Positions 8,729-18,054 are shown, numbered from the stretch's first letter. The stretch is 64,000 nucleotides of DNA from Flavobacterium supellecticarium (GCF_004801375.1 NZ_SSNZ01000009.1:1-64000); one strand, 5' to 3'. The notes: a model not told the origin generated them from the letters alone. A program made the numbers and translations.

Positions 8729-9268
8729 ATGGCTATTCAACCCCCTTTTAATCTGAATCAGTGGATTAATGAGAACCGGCATTTGTTAAAACCGCCGGTT
8801 GGTAATAAAAATATATACGTAGACGCGAACGATTTTATCGTGATGATTGTGGCTGGTCCCAATGCGCGTAAGGATTATCATTATAATGAAACGGAGGAAA
8901 TCTTTTACCAATTGGAAGGCGATATTACAATCGTAATTCAGGAAGATGGCGCTCGTAAAGAAATGCCGCTTAAAGCAGGCGATATGTATCTGCATCCTGC
9001 AAAAGTACCACACTCGCCCGTGAGGAGCGAAGGTTCCATCGGACTGGTAATCGAACGGAAAAGAGCCGGAAAAGGATTTACCGACGGATTACTATGGCAT
9101 TGCGATAACTGTAACCACAAATTATATGAAGTGTATTTCGAATTAAAAGATATCGAAAAAGACTTCCTGCCGCATTTCCAGCATTTTTATAATTCGGAAA
9201 CCCTGCGAACCTGTGAGAAATGTGGTACCGTAATGGAATCCGATCCGCGTTTTGTGGCAAAAAAATAG
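8729..9268 (+). CDS. haaO: 3-hydroxyanthranilate 3,4-dioxygenase
   Basis: A 179-residue cupin that opens the ring of 3-hydroxyanthranilate to a quinolinate precursor, in tryptophan catabolism or NAD synthesis through the kynurenine pathway. Metal ligands fit the KDYHYNETEEIFYQLEGD segment (His, Glu) and HPAKVPHSP (His). The C-terminal extension has two CxxC pairs (CDNC and CEKC), the rubredoxin-like second iron site typical of bacterial HAAO. It is a single gene after the EEP terminator. A near-consensus -7 element (TACTTTAG, 8705-8712) lies 17 nt before the ATG. Tryptophan 2,3-dioxygenase is encoded at 61488. Confidence 0.93.
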   Translation: MAIQPPFNLNQWINENRHLLKPPVGNKNIYVDANDFIVMIVAGPNARKDYHYNETEEIFYQLEGDITIVIQEDGARKEMPLKAGDMYLHPAKVPHSPVRSEGSIGLVIERKRAGKGFTDGLLWHCDNCNHKLYEVYFELKDIEKDFLPHFQHFYNSETLRTCEKCGTVMESDPRFVAKK

Positions 9269-9341
9269 AAAAATACAAAGGTTATTGTTGTGGAAACAGA
9301 AGCGTAAAAGTTAATCCTCTATAATCCTAAACAAAAAACAG

Positions 9342-9349
9342 TAACTTTG
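9342..9349 (+). promoter_or_regulatory. -7 promoter element, ALDH gene
   Basis: TAACTTTG matches TAnnTTTG, 35 nt before the aldehyde dehydrogenase ATG. Confidence 0.55.
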
Positions 9350-9384
9350 TGAAAAATAAAAACACACGAAAATAACTTAGAATA

Positions 9385-10932
9385 ATGGCAACAGCAATTG
9401 ACCAATTCGGTATTCAGGAAGCGCTACAACAATTAGGGCTTAAAGAAATAAACGAAGGAACATCAACCGGTTCAAACTGGTTTTCAAATGGTAAAATTAT
9501 CGAATCGTATTCTCCTGCAACCGGAGAATTAATCGGAAAAGTAAAATCATCCACAAAAGAAGATTACGAAGCAGCCATGAAAACGGCTGAAGAAGCGTTT
9601 AAAGAATGGCGATTGATCCCGGCTCCGAAAAGAGGAGAAATTGTGCGCCAAATGGGTGAAGCACTTAGAAAATATAAAGAACCTCTAGGAAAACTTGTTT
9701 CGTACGAAATGGGTAAAAGCCTTCAGGAAGGTTTGGGTGAAGTTCAGGAAATGATCGATATCTGTGATTTCGCAGTAGGATTATCCCGTCAGCTTTACGG
9801 TTTAACCATGCATTCCGAAAGACCAATGCACAGAATGTATGAGCAATGGCATCCATTTGGAGTAGTAGGGATTATCTCTGCTTTTAACTTCCCGGTAGCC
9901 GTGTGGAGCTGGAATTCGATGTTGGCTTGGGTTTGTGGAGACGTTTGTATCTGGAAACCAAGTTCAAAAACACCTTTGTGTGCCGTAGCTTGTCAGAACA
10001 TTATTACAGAAGTATTGCGTAACAACAATGTATCGGAAGGAGTTAGCTGTTTAGTGGTAGGTAATGAGTCTGGTGATTTAATCAATAACGATAAACGTAT
10101 TCCGTTAGTATCGTTTACAGGTTCTACAAGAATCGGACGTCACGTATCCAAAACCGTAGCGGAGCGTTTCGGAAATACGATCCTGGAATTAGGAGGAAAC
10201 AACGCGATTATCGTTTCAGAACATGCCGATATCAGTATGGTATTGGTAGGAGCGGTATTCGGAGCGGTAGGAACTGCCGGACAACGTTGTACCTCTACAA
10301 GACGTTTAATCGTTCACGAAAGTGTTTACGACAAAACGATAAACGTATTGAAAAATGCATACGGACAGTTAAAAATCGGAAATCCATTGGATTCGAACAA
10401 CCACGTTGGACCGCTAATCGACAAAGGTGCGGTGAACGATTACCTGAATGCTATTGAAAAAGCAAAACAGGAAGGTGGAAACATTATCGTTGAAGGTGGT
10501 GTTTTAGAAGGTGAAGGATATGAAAGCGGATGTTACGTAAAACCATGTATCATCGAGGCGAAAAATGAATTCCATATCGTTCAGGAAGAAACATTCGCAC
10601 CGATCTTATATGTAATGAAATATTCAACTATCGAAGAGGCCATCGCGATGCAAAACGGAGTACCGCAAGGATTGTCTTCGTCGATCTTTACCAACAACAT
10701 GAGAGAAATGGAATTGTTCCTTTCGCATGCAGGGTCTGATTGTGGTATCGCTAACGTAAACATTGGAACGTCTGGTGCTGAAATCGGTGGTGCTTTTGGT
10801 GGTGAAAAAGAAACCGGTGGAGGACGTGAGTCAGGATCGGATGCGTGGAAAGCGTATATGAGAAGACAAACGAATACCATCAACTACGGAACAGCGTTGC
10901 CATTGGCACAAGGTATCAAGTTTGATTTATAA
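9385..10932 (+). CDS. amaB: ALDH7-type aldehyde dehydrogenase (probable aminoadipate-semialdehyde / piperidine-6-carboxylate dehydrogenase)
   Basis: This 515-residue NAD(P)-dependent dehydrogenase has the active-site Glu in LELGGNN and the catalytic Cys in GTAGQRCTSTRRL. The segments VGLSRQLYG, SERP.HRMYEQWHPFGVVGIISAFNFPVAVWSWN and IWKPSSKTPL match the ALDH7A1/AmaB subgroup, which oxidises alpha-aminoadipate semialdehyde in lysine breakdown, rather than betaine or succinate-semialdehyde enzymes. It is transcribed alone, with its own promoter element and a strong terminator. No lysine aminotransferase is in the window, so the pathway role comes from the subgroup. Substrate assignment is likely but not certain. 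Confidence 0.85.
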   Translation: MATAIDQFGIQEALQQLGLKEINEGTSTGSNWFSNGKIIESYSPATGELIGKVKSSTKEDYEAAMKTAEEAFKEWRLIPAPKRGEIVRQMGEALRKYKEPLGKLVSYEMGKSLQEGLGEVQEMIDICDFAVGLSRQLYGLTMHSERPMHRMYEQWHPFGVVGIISAFNFPVAVWSWNSMLAWVCGDVCIWKPSSKTPLCAVACQNIITEVLRNNNVSEGVSCLVVGNESGDLINNDKRIPLVSFTGSTRIGRHVSKTVAERFGNTILELGGNNAIIVSEHADISMVLVGAVFGAVGTAGQRCTSTRRLIVHESVYDKTINVLKNAYGQLKIGNPLDSNNHVGPLIDKGAVNDYLNAIEKAKQEGGNIIVEGGVLEGEGYESGCYVKPCIIEAKNEFHIVQEETFAPILYVMKYSTIEEAIAMQNGVPQGLSSSIFTNNMREMELFLSHAGSDCGIANVNIGTSGAEIGGAFGGEKETGGGRESGSDAWKAYMRRQTNTINYGTALPLAQGIKFDL

Positions 10933-10950
10933 TCGATAAATCGTAATATA

Positions 10951-10987
10951 AAAAGGGGCTGTCTACAAAATAGACAGCCCCTTTTTT
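10951..10987 (+). terminator. Rho-independent terminator after the ALDH gene
   Basis: AAAAGGGGCTGTCTA (10951-10965) pairs perfectly with 10971-10985 across a 5-nt loop and ends in a T run. Confidence 0.9.
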
Positions 10988-11027
10988 GTTTCTTACACCT
11001 GATGATCAAATGTTATTTAAAGTTCTA

Positions 11028-11060
11028 ACACCTGACAGGTTTCCAAAACCTGTCAGGTGT
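11028..11060. repeat. Dispersed palindrome, perfect copy 2
   Basis: The arms (11028-11042 and 11046-11060) are identical to those at 1617-1649. It lies between the convergent ALDH and outer-membrane-protein genes, 11 nt past the stop of the latter. Confidence 0.85.
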
Positions 11061-11071
11061 AGTATAAAGTT

Positions 11072-11620
11072 TTAAAAACGATACCCGATACTTACTCCGG
11101 CATTAAATTCAATCGCGCTAAAACGATCGTTTACAGCGCTGCTAAAGTTACGGGCAATGTTGGCATAAGGAGCAATCGCAAATTTATTGTTCCAGGCCCA
11201 TTTGTATCCGGTTCCCAAGCCTACGATAAAGCTGTTCATATCGGTCGTATGGGTTACTTCCACATCATTAATAACTTCTTTTTCGTTAAAATCACCAAAG
11301 CGGTATTTTAAAAATGGCGATACATAATAGCCGGAATTACTTTCACCATTGGCTCCGAAATAAAAATTATAGGAAGCTAAAATACTATTGGTTTTAAATT
11401 CTTTGGCACCACCGCTTTTTTCCGAAGTATAGGAAAAGCGGTCGTTGATCAGGAATTCAACTCCGATAGACTGGTCATTGTCCAGAAAATGCTCGTAGCC
11501 TAATTCTACCGATGCCAGTACGATCGTATTTAAAATATTAACCTTAACCTCGTTCTTGGATTGTGCATTGGCAAAAAGGCCGCTCAATAGTACGCCTAAA
11601 AGAATAATGTGTTTTCTCAT
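11072..11620 (-). CDS. Small outer-membrane beta-barrel protein
   Basis: This 182-residue protein has a signal peptide (MRKHIILLGVLLSGLFANAQ). Alternating amphipathic strands follow and the C-terminus is aromatic (SIGYRF), as expected for an 8-strand barrel of the OmpW/opacity or DUF3575-like kind. Lines such as VELGYEHFL, NFYFGA, YYVSPFLKYRFGDF and VGLGTGYKW are typical strands. The role is unknown; it may be a porin-like or adhesion protein. It is transcribed alone from a -7 element just upstream and ends at the dispersed palindrome. Confidence 0.75.
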   Translation of the reverse strand: MRKHIILLGVLLSGLFANAQSKNEVKVNILNTIVLASVELGYEHFLDNDQSIGVEFLINDRFSYTSEKSGGAKEFKTNSILASYNFYFGANGESNSGYYVSPFLKYRFGDFNEKEVINDVEVTHTTDMNSFIVGLGTGYKWAWNNKFAIAPYANIARNFSSAVNDRFSAIEFNAGVSIGYRF

Positions 11621-11635
11621 ATTTCAAAATTTTTG

Positions 11636-11643
11636 CAAAGGTA
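11636..11643 (-). promoter_or_regulatory. -7 promoter element, outer-membrane barrel gene
   Basis: On the minus strand this reads TACCTTTG, matching TAnnTTTG, 15 nt before the ATG. Confidence 0.55.
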
Positions 11644-11662
11644 TAAAAATCAGACGAAACGC

Positions 11663-12391
11663 TTAGTTACGTCCTTTTTCGTTGGCATACAGTTCGTGTA
11701 GCGGATCGCTTTGCCAGAAGGCTTTGGTGTCTACATCCATAATGGATAGACGGCCTTTAAATGCAGCTCCGGTATCGACATTCCAGACATTGGCTTTGTT
11801 CACCGGAACAGTTTCGCTAATTCGGGTTACGGGTGTATGACCGATAAAGATTTCTTTATATAGCGTAAGGCGTTTCGGGTAAAACAAATCGTCTTTCGAT
11901 AGCGCCGGATTTAATGACATAGCCGTTTCCCATAACGTTCGGTCCCAACAGAACATCCCGCGGAAAAACTCGTAGTAAACCCCTTTCTGATTCGTAAAAC
12001 CGGCATGAACATACAGACGATTCTGTTCGTCGATATAATAGTCGTTTAAACGCGCCAGAAAACCTACATGACGGTCTTTAGTGTGAATGTCGAGATCCTG
12101 ATAGGCATCTACAGTCGATTGTCCGCCGTGGATACGCCATTCGGCATTATCGTCGCCAGCCGTTAACCAGCGCAAAACCATTTCTTCATGGTTGCCGCGG
12201 ATAAAAAAACAATCGTGGGTTTTGTCCAGTTCAATTAAAAAATCAATTACACGAGGCGAATCACTCCATCCGTCAATATAATCGCCTAAAAACACTAATT
12301 TATCGTTTGTAGTAACCTCGGCACGTTCCAGAATCTGGTGTAACGCTTTCAGTCCGCCGTGTATATCTCCAATAACTAACGTTCTACTCAT
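11663..12391 (-). CDS. Calcineurin-like metallophosphoesterase (ApaH/PrpE-like)
   Basis: This 242-residue protein has the full phosphoprotein-phosphatase signature: GDIHGG near the N-terminus, GDYIDGWSDS, RGNHEE, and later His residues (YVHAGFT, FIGHTPV). Members dephosphorylate proteins or cleave dinucleoside polyphosphates, and the sequence does not decide which. Its start overlaps the end of the AlbA_2 gene by 8 nt, so translation is probably coupled and the two proteins are expected to act together. It is the last gene of the SDR-AlbA_2-phosphatase operon. Confidence 0.85.
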   Translation of the reverse strand: MSRTLVIGDIHGGLKALHQILERAEVTTNDKLVFLGDYIDGWSDSPRVIDFLIELDKTHDCFFIRGNHEEMVLRWLTAGDDNAEWRIHGGQSTVDAYQDLDIHTKDRHVGFLARLNDYYIDEQNRLYVHAGFTNQKGVYYEFFRGMFCWDRTLWETAMSLNPALSKDDLFYPKRLTLYKEIFIGHTPVTRISETVPVNKANVWNVDTGAAFKGRLSIMDVDTKAFWQSDPLHELYANEKGRN

Positions 12392-13547
12392 TATTCATTC
12401 CGTATTTCATTTTTCGTAAAATGCGCATGGCTTCTTTAAACGACACATAAACCGTAGGGTTTTCATGCGCTTTAAGGAGCAGTTTGGCATCAATAAGTTT
12501 TTGTTTGGCCTCTTCAAATCCATTCAGATAACAGATCATCAGGGTCGAGGGTAGGTTTTCCAGGTCTTTATTCTCGCGTTCAGACAACGGTAAACCTTTT
12601 TGCAATTTACGGATTAATGCTAAATTGGAGTTATAAATATGAAATAACATTTTCCGGTTGAATTCCGGTGGCTCGAAAAGCATCTGGTTGTCGATCTTGT
12701 AATAACCATTGTCATAAAACCGGATGCTAACCTGTTCCAACGGGTAATAACTCGTTTTGTCGTTTAATCCCAATAGCAGGTATTCGGTAATTCTAAAACA
12801 ATCGTCCGTATAGTCTACCGTCACTTCGTCTAATGCCGAGTAAAAAAGTTTGACCTGTTCGTTGATTAACTCGATATCAACCCGGGAAAAGAATGTCTTA
12901 TCCCGTATTTTCTTTTTGTTTCCAGCCCAGCAAACGATAAAAAATTCCTTGAAAACCTTATACTTGGGATTCATATCCTTATGACGGTTATTCATAAAAT
13001 CGATAACGCCTTCCAACGTATATTCAATGCTGTTGCGGGAGTTGTTTTCGATACTGATAACCGTTTCGGTATTCGAATTGACCATAGGTTCCTGAAAAAA
13101 ATCCGGTTCATCAATCGGGATCGAATTGCTCCCCCGACGGATAAAAATGGCTTTGGCCGGAATGGTATATATCGCTTTTTTAAAAGATGAAATTTTATGC
13201 GTCGGCCGAATCGTAACCAATCCAACGACCTTATCTTTTGGTAAATGCGGAAACGGAACATTTTCATACTGAATCCGCGGTGGATTATCCAAAAAAGCAT
13301 TGACCAGATTCTGAATCCGGCTGTCGTCGAAAAAGTCGTCGCCCACAATTTCGTTGTCCTGATCTTCCACACCCACCACAATATACGAATTGTTAGTCGG
13401 GTTGGAATTCGATAATGCACAGATGTGTTTTAAAAACTTTGCCTTGCCTTCTTTGGTATGCAGATTCAACTGACGTTTTTTGTCATAGAAGCTGCTCTCA
13501 TCGTTGTGAGCCAATAGGTTTTTAATAAGCAGGCGCTTGTTAATCAT
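12384..13547 (-). CDS. AlbA_2 (Schlafen-like) domain protein
   Basis: This 387-residue protein has an N-terminal AlbA_2/Schlafen-core domain (about residues 15-145), seen in 'NDESSFYDKKRQLNLHTKEGKAKFLKHICALSN', 'SYIVVGVED' and 'AIFIRRGSNSIP'. This family binds nucleic acid, and some members are RNases or regulators. The C-terminal 240 residues match no fold I recognise and lack the usual HATPase/winged-helix tail of bacterial AlbA_2 regulators. It lies 15 nt after the SDR gene and overlaps the phosphoesterase gene by 8 nt. The function is open: nucleic-acid-linked regulation, stress or defence are possible. Confidence 0.75.
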   Translation of the reverse strand: MINKRLLIKNLLAHNDESSFYDKKRQLNLHTKEGKAKFLKHICALSNSNPTNNSYIVVGVEDQDNEIVGDDFFDDSRIQNLVNAFLDNPPRIQYENVPFPHLPKDKVVGLVTIRPTHKISSFKKAIYTIPAKAIFIRRGSNSIPIDEPDFFQEPMVNSNTETVISIENNSRNSIEYTLEGVIDFMNNRHKDMNPKYKVFKEFFIVCWAGNKKKIRDKTFFSRVDIELINEQVKLFYSALDEVTVDYTDDCFRITEYLLLGLNDKTSYYPLEQVSIRFYDNGYYKIDNQMLFEPPEFNRKMLFHIYNSNLALIRKLQKGLPLSERENKDLENLPSTLMICYLNGFEEAKQKLIDAKLLLKAHENPTVYVSFKEAMRILRKMKYGMNNE

Positions 13548-13562
13548 CGAATAAAACGGATG

Positions 13563-14315
13563 TTATAAATTTTTGTTCACGATGGTAGACGTAGCCTGAG
13601 CGGTCGATAATACCATCAGGTCGGCAATGTTAACATGATACGGTCTTGAGATCACAAAGTGGATAATATCCGCGATGTCTTCGGCCAGTAAGGGCTGAAA
13701 ACCTTTGTATACGTTATCGGCACGATCGGTATCGCCTTTAAAACGCACCTCCGAAAAAGCTGTGTGAACCATACCCGGATGAATACCGCCTACTTTAATT
13801 CCAAAAGCATTCAGGTCGATCCGCATGCCTTGCGTAATCGCATCAACAGCGTGTTTACTCGCGCAATAAACATTTCCGTTCGGATAAACTTCCTTTGCGG
13901 CGGTCGATCCGATGTTGATAATATGACCGGATTTGCGTTCGGTCATTTGCGGCAGTATCGCTTTCGAAACATACAACAATCCTTTTACGTTAATGTCGAT
14001 CATCGCATCCCAATCGTCGGTGTTTCCGGTTTGAATCGGATCCAGTCCATGAGCATTTCCTGCATTATTGATCAGAATATCGATTTTTGAAAAGTCCTCC
14101 GGAAGGGACGAAATGGCTTTAAAAACCGAATCTTTGTCTTTCACATCAAAGACAAGTGACGTAATTTGTGTATGTTTTGCTAAATCGCTTTCTAATGTTT
14201 CGAGAATTTCTTTTCTTCGTCCACAGATAATCAGACGATATTGATGACGGGCCAAAAGCACTGCTGTCGCTTTTCCGATTCCGCTTGTAGCACCCGTGAT
14301 AAGAACTGTTTTCAT
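13563..14315 (-). CDS. SDR-family NAD(P)-dependent oxidoreductase (YdfG-like)
   Basis: This 250-residue classical short-chain dehydrogenase has the dinucleotide-binding motif TGATSGIGKATA (about 7-18), NNAG, and the catalytic Ser...YxxxK in IGSTAAKE...YCASK. The sequence HPGMVHTAFSEVRFKGD resembles the 3-hydroxy-acid / serine dehydrogenase subgroup (YdfG). The substrate is not certain. It is the first gene of a tight minus-strand operon with the AlbA_2 and phosphoesterase genes. The 170 nt upstream, shared with the divergent bat operon, are AT-rich and show no clear consensus promoter for this gene. Confidence 0.85.
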   Translation of the reverse strand: MKTVLITGATSGIGKATAVLLARHQYRLIICGRRKEILETLESDLAKHTQITSLVFDVKDKDSVFKAISSLPEDFSKIDILINNAGNAHGLDPIQTGNTDDWDAMIDINVKGLLYVSKAILPQMTERKSGHIINIGSTAAKEVYPNGNVYCASKHAVDAITQGMRIDLNAFGIKVGGIHPGMVHTAFSEVRFKGDTDRADNVYKGFQPLLAEDIADIIHFVISRPYHVNIADLMVLSTAQATSTIVNKNL

Positions 14316-14486
14316 GGTAATTAAATTTCAGATCTTAAAAATATAAAAACAAAATCATAATTCAGGCTTAAAATGAAAGTGTTACCAAGACTTTTAACCA
14401 ATTGTTAACAACAAAACACTAAATAAATTTTCAATTTGCAGTGTTAAAATAACTTATTTAATTTCACGGCTCAAAAAAACATAAAA

Positions 14487-15491
14487 ATGGACGACACCAC
14501 AGCTACTTTAGACATTAGAGCAATTAATGAAAAAATAGAGAGAGAAAGTGCTTTTATCGATCTGCTGACAATGGAGATGAACAAGGTGATTGTAGGTCAG
14601 AAGCACATGGTAGAACGATTATTAATCGGGCTTTTAGGACAAGGGCATATCCTTTTGGAAGGAGTTCCCGGATTGGCAAAAACATTAGCCATCAATACCC
14701 TGTCGCAAGCGGTTCAAGGTTCTTTCAGCAGAATTCAGTTTACGCCCGACCTTTTACCGGCGGACGTAGTGGGAACCATGATCTATAACATCAAACAAAA
14801 TGACTTCTCGATAAAAAAAGGACCGATCTTCGCCAATTTCGTATTAGCGGATGAGATCAATCGTGCGCCGGCAAAAGTACAATCGGCTTTACTGGAAGCC
14901 ATGCAGGAAAAACAGGTAACCATTGGCGACGAAACCTTTAAACTGGACAAACCGTTCCTGGTAATGGCTACGCAAAACCCGGTAGAACAGGAAGGAACCT
15001 ATCCGTTACCGGAAGCGCAGGTCGATCGTTTTATGTTAAAAACGGTAATCGACTATCCTAAAATGGAAGACGAGCGTATGGTAATCCGTCAAAACCTGAA
15101 AGGAAGCTACGAAAAAGTGAACGCCGTGATTTCGTTGGATCAGATCCGAAGAGCACAGGAAGCGGTTCGCGAAGTCTATATGGACGAGAAAATTGAAAAA
15201 TACATCCTGGATATCATTTTTGCTACCCGTTATCCGGAAAAATACAAACTGGCCGATTTAAAACCATTAATCAGCTTCGGAGCTTCGCCAAGGGGAAGTA
15301 TCAATCTGGCTACGGCGGCCAAATGTTATGCCTTTATCAAACGCCGTGGTTATGTAATCCCGGAAGACGTACGCGCCGTAGTTCACGATGTGTTGCGTCA
15401 CAGAATCGGAATTACCTACGAAGCAGAGGCTGAAAACATCACTTCTGTAGAGATCATCAATAAAATTGTAAACGAAATCGAAGTGCCTTAG
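14487..15491 (+). CDS. MoxR-family AAA+ ATPase
   Basis: A 334-residue MoxR ATPase with Walker A LEGVPGLAKT, Walker B VLADEINRAPAKVQSALLEAMQE, and sensor-1 ATQNPVEQEGTYPLPEAQVDRF. These ATPases are thought to act as chaperones for von Willebrand factor A proteins and their complexes. It heads the Bat operon: a DUF58 protein follows after 71 nt, then two VWA proteins. The upstream gap (14316-14486) has near-consensus but no perfect -7 element. Confidence 0.93.
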   Translation: MDDTTATLDIRAINEKIERESAFIDLLTMEMNKVIVGQKHMVERLLIGLLGQGHILLEGVPGLAKTLAINTLSQAVQGSFSRIQFTPDLLPADVVGTMIYNIKQNDFSIKKGPIFANFVLADEINRAPAKVQSALLEAMQEKQVTIGDETFKLDKPFLVMATQNPVEQEGTYPLPEAQVDRFMLKTVIDYPKMEDERMVIRQNLKGSYEKVNAVISLDQIRRAQEAVREVYMDEKIEKYILDIIFATRYPEKYKLADLKPLISFGASPRGSINLATAAKCYAFIKRRGYVIPEDVRAVVHDVLRHRIGITYEAEAENITSVEIINKIVNEIEVP

Positions 15492-15562
15492 AATATAGAT
15501 TGCTGATTTGGCCCCTTTTGCCTGGCATCAGGATCGATCGTTAATCTGTAATCACTCTTAGA

Positions 15563-16429
15563 ATGGATACCAAAGAGCTTTTAAAAAAAGTACGAAAAAT
15601 AGAAATCAAAACCCGGAGACTGAGCGATCATATCTTTTCGGGCGAATACCATACGTCTTTTAAAGGACGGGGGATGACGTTTTCGGAAGTGCGCCAGTAT
15701 CAGTTTGGCGACGATGTTCGGGCGATCGACTGGAATGTAACGGCGCGTTATAACGAACCGTATATCAAGGTTTTCGAAGAAGAACGCGAACTCACGATGA
15801 TGTTGCTGGTCGACATCAGTGGATCGGAAAGTTTTGGAACCCGTAATCAGCTTAAAAATGATGTGGTAACCGAAATCGCAGCTACTCTGGCCTTTTCAGC
15901 GACACAAAACAACGACAAAATCGGATTGATCCTGTTTTCAGATCAGATTGAATTGTTTATTCCGCCTAAAAAAGGGAAATCCCACGTGTTGCGCATCATC
16001 CGCGAACTAATCGAGTTTACGCCAAAAAGTAAAAAAACGGATTTGTCACAAGCCCTGAAATTTTTGTCAGGAGTGATGAAAAAGAAAGCCATCGTATTCG
16101 TGATTTCCGATTTTATGGCTTCCGATTATGAGCAAACCCTGAAAATCGCCGGAAAAAAACACGATGTAACCGGAGTTCGGGTATACGATGTCCGCGAAGA
16201 AAAAATGCCAAACATCGGAATGGTGCCTATGGAAGATGCTGAAACCGGCGAAACACTATTAGTCAATACTAATTCGAAATCGGTTCGGATGGAATACGAA
16301 AAACATTATCAGGAAAACGTAAAATATTTTAAAGAAACATTTTCCCGTTGTGGCTCCGGAACGGTAAGTACCCGCGTGGACGAATCGTATGTGACCAAAT
16401 TATTGGGTTATTTTAAAGCAAGAACCTAG
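15563..16429 (+). CDS. DUF58 domain protein (VWA-like)
   Basis: This 288-residue protein has the DUF58 signature GRGMTFSEVRQYQFGDDVRAIDWN (about 36-59) followed by a VWA-like fold with a MIDAS-type DISGSES (about 84-90). It is soluble, with no signal peptide. It probably binds the MoxR ATPase as a partner or substrate. It is the second gene of the Bat operon and lies 2 nt before the next gene, so the two are co-transcribed. Confidence 0.9.
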   Translation: MDTKELLKKVRKIEIKTRRLSDHIFSGEYHTSFKGRGMTFSEVRQYQFGDDVRAIDWNVTARYNEPYIKVFEEERELTMMLLVDISGSESFGTRNQLKNDVVTEIAATLAFSATQNNDKIGLILFSDQIELFIPPKKGKSHVLRIIRELIEFTPKSKKTDLSQALKFLSGVMKKKAIVFVISDFMASDYEQTLKIAGKKHDVTGVRVYDVREEKMPNIGMVPMEDAETGETLLVNTNSKSVRMEYEKHYQENVKYFKETFSRCGSGTVSTRVDESYVTKLLGYFKART

Positions 16430-16431
16430 AA

Positions 16432-18054
16432 ATGATAAAGAATAAGTTTTACATACTGCTGTTTTTACTGCTCGGAACTGTGGTTTTCGCACAGCAAAAA
16501 CCGGTGCAGGCTACGGTCGATTCGACAAAGATCAAAATAGGATCGCAGTTTAACCTGACGTTAAAAACAACAGTAGACAGTACGACGCATGTCTACTTCC
16601 CGGATAGCAAAACATTTGGCTATCTGGAAGTACTGGAATCCTATCCGGTGGATACCATCAAAAAAGCAAACCAATACGAGCTAATCAAAAGATACGGCCT
16701 GACGCAGTTTGATACCGGAAAATATACGGTACCGCAATTACCGGTGATCATCAATAACAAACAGTTCCTGACCGATTCACTTGCGATTCAGGTTATGGGG
16801 GTGGTGGTCGATACGACCAAACAACAGATGTATGATATCAAACCGGTGATCACGGTTAAAAAGCCAATCAGCAACGTTTGGAAATATAGTATTATTCTGG
16901 CTTTGATAATTGGTGCCGGTTTTTTGGTGAACTGGTTGCTAAAACGCTATCAGAACAAAGACAAAAAAGTAGAAGAGATTTATGCGACACCTATTGAAAA
17001 AGCAACGAATCTGCTACAAAATCTGGAGAAAAAAGAGCTTTTGCAAAATGGGGATGTAAAATCCTATTATTCTGAAATGACCGATATCACGCGTACCTAT
17101 ATTGAAGAAACCATTCAGGTTCCGGCGATGGAAAGTACGACGGCCGAATTACTTGCTGCCTTAAAAGAAGCGGTGATCAAAAAGAAAATGGGTATCAAAA
17201 AGGATACGTTCGAAACCTTTGAAAAAATCCTTAATAATGCCGATCTGGTAAAATTCGCCAAATCCAAACCGCTGGATTTCGAAATTGCCTCCGACCGTAA
17301 AAATATTGAAGGGATCATCTTTACGATCGAAAAATCCATCCCGAAAGAAGTTGAACAAGCGATTGTTGACGAACGCTTGCGAAAAGAACGAATCATCAAA
17401 CAACAAAAAGTACGTCGCATTCTGATTGCAACAGGGACTAGTCTTGTACTCTTTATTGCCGCATTTACCTACTTCCTGTCGACCGACGGACTGGACTTTA
17501 TTAAAGACAAGCTAATCGGACACAGTACCAAAGACCTGTTAAAAGGCGAATGGGTAAAAAGTGAATACGGAGAACCGTCGGTGATTATCGAAACGCCAAA
17601 AGTGTTAAAACGATATAGCGACGAACGCGTTCAGACGAATTTACCGGCCAATATCAAGTCGACTCAGAAATTCCTGTATGGAAGTCTGATCGATAATTTT
17701 AGTATTGCCGTGAATACAACCACGTTTAAAGATTCACTTCGCGCAGATAACGATGCCATTCTGAATGAGAATATTACCCGATTTGAAAAAACTGTCGGAG
17801 CCAAAGGAATCATCGTAAAAACAGACGATTTCGAAATCAAAGACGGATTTACCGGAAAAAGAGGTTATGGAACGATGACGATCTTTAATCCTGCGAAAAA
17901 CGAAGACGAACGAATGGAATACCAGATTATTATCTTCTCCCAGAAATTCGGAATACAGGAAATTGCTCTGGTATACCGTGAAGGAGATGAGAATGCAAAA
18001 GAAATAGCCGACAGGATTGTGAAATCCATTGAACTTAGAAAAGTAACCGAATGA
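16432..18054 (+). CDS. BatD-like membrane protein of the Bat operon (unassigned member)
   Basis: This 540-residue protein has a signal peptide (ending VVFA-Q), a beta-rich BatD-like region (about 20-140), a membrane helix (about 150-170, YSIILALIIGAGFLVNWLL), a helical cytosolic stretch (about 180-325), a second helix (about 327-348, ILIATGTSLVLFIAAFTYFL) and a further soluble domain to the C-terminus. Its place between the DUF58 protein and BatA and its 4-nt overlap with batA show it is an operon member. It probably belongs to the same envelope-associated complex. The C-terminal domain is one I do not recognise. Confidence 0.75.
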   Translation: MIKNKFYILLFLLLGTVVFAQQKPVQATVDSTKIKIGSQFNLTLKTTVDSTTHVYFPDSKTFGYLEVLESYPVDTIKKANQYELIKRYGLTQFDTGKYTVPQLPVIINNKQFLTDSLAIQVMGVVVDTTKQQMYDIKPVITVKKPISNVWKYSIILALIIGAGFLVNWLLKRYQNKDKKVEEIYATPIEKATNLLQNLEKKELLQNGDVKSYYSEMTDITRTYIEETIQVPAMESTTAELLAALKEAVIKKKMGIKKDTFETFEKILNNADLVKFAKSKPLDFEIASDRKNIEGIIFTIEKSIPKEVEQAIVDERLRKERIIKQQKVRRILIATGTSLVLFIAAFTYFLSTDGLDFIKDKLIGHSTKDLLKGEWVKSEYGEPSVIIETPKVLKRYSDERVQTNLPANIKSTQKFLYGSLIDNFSIAVNTTTFKDSLRADNDAILNENITRFEKTVGAKGIIVKTDDFEIKDGFTGKRGYGTMTIFNPAKNEDERMEYQIIIFSQKFGIQEIALVYREGDENAKEIADRIVKSIELRKVTE

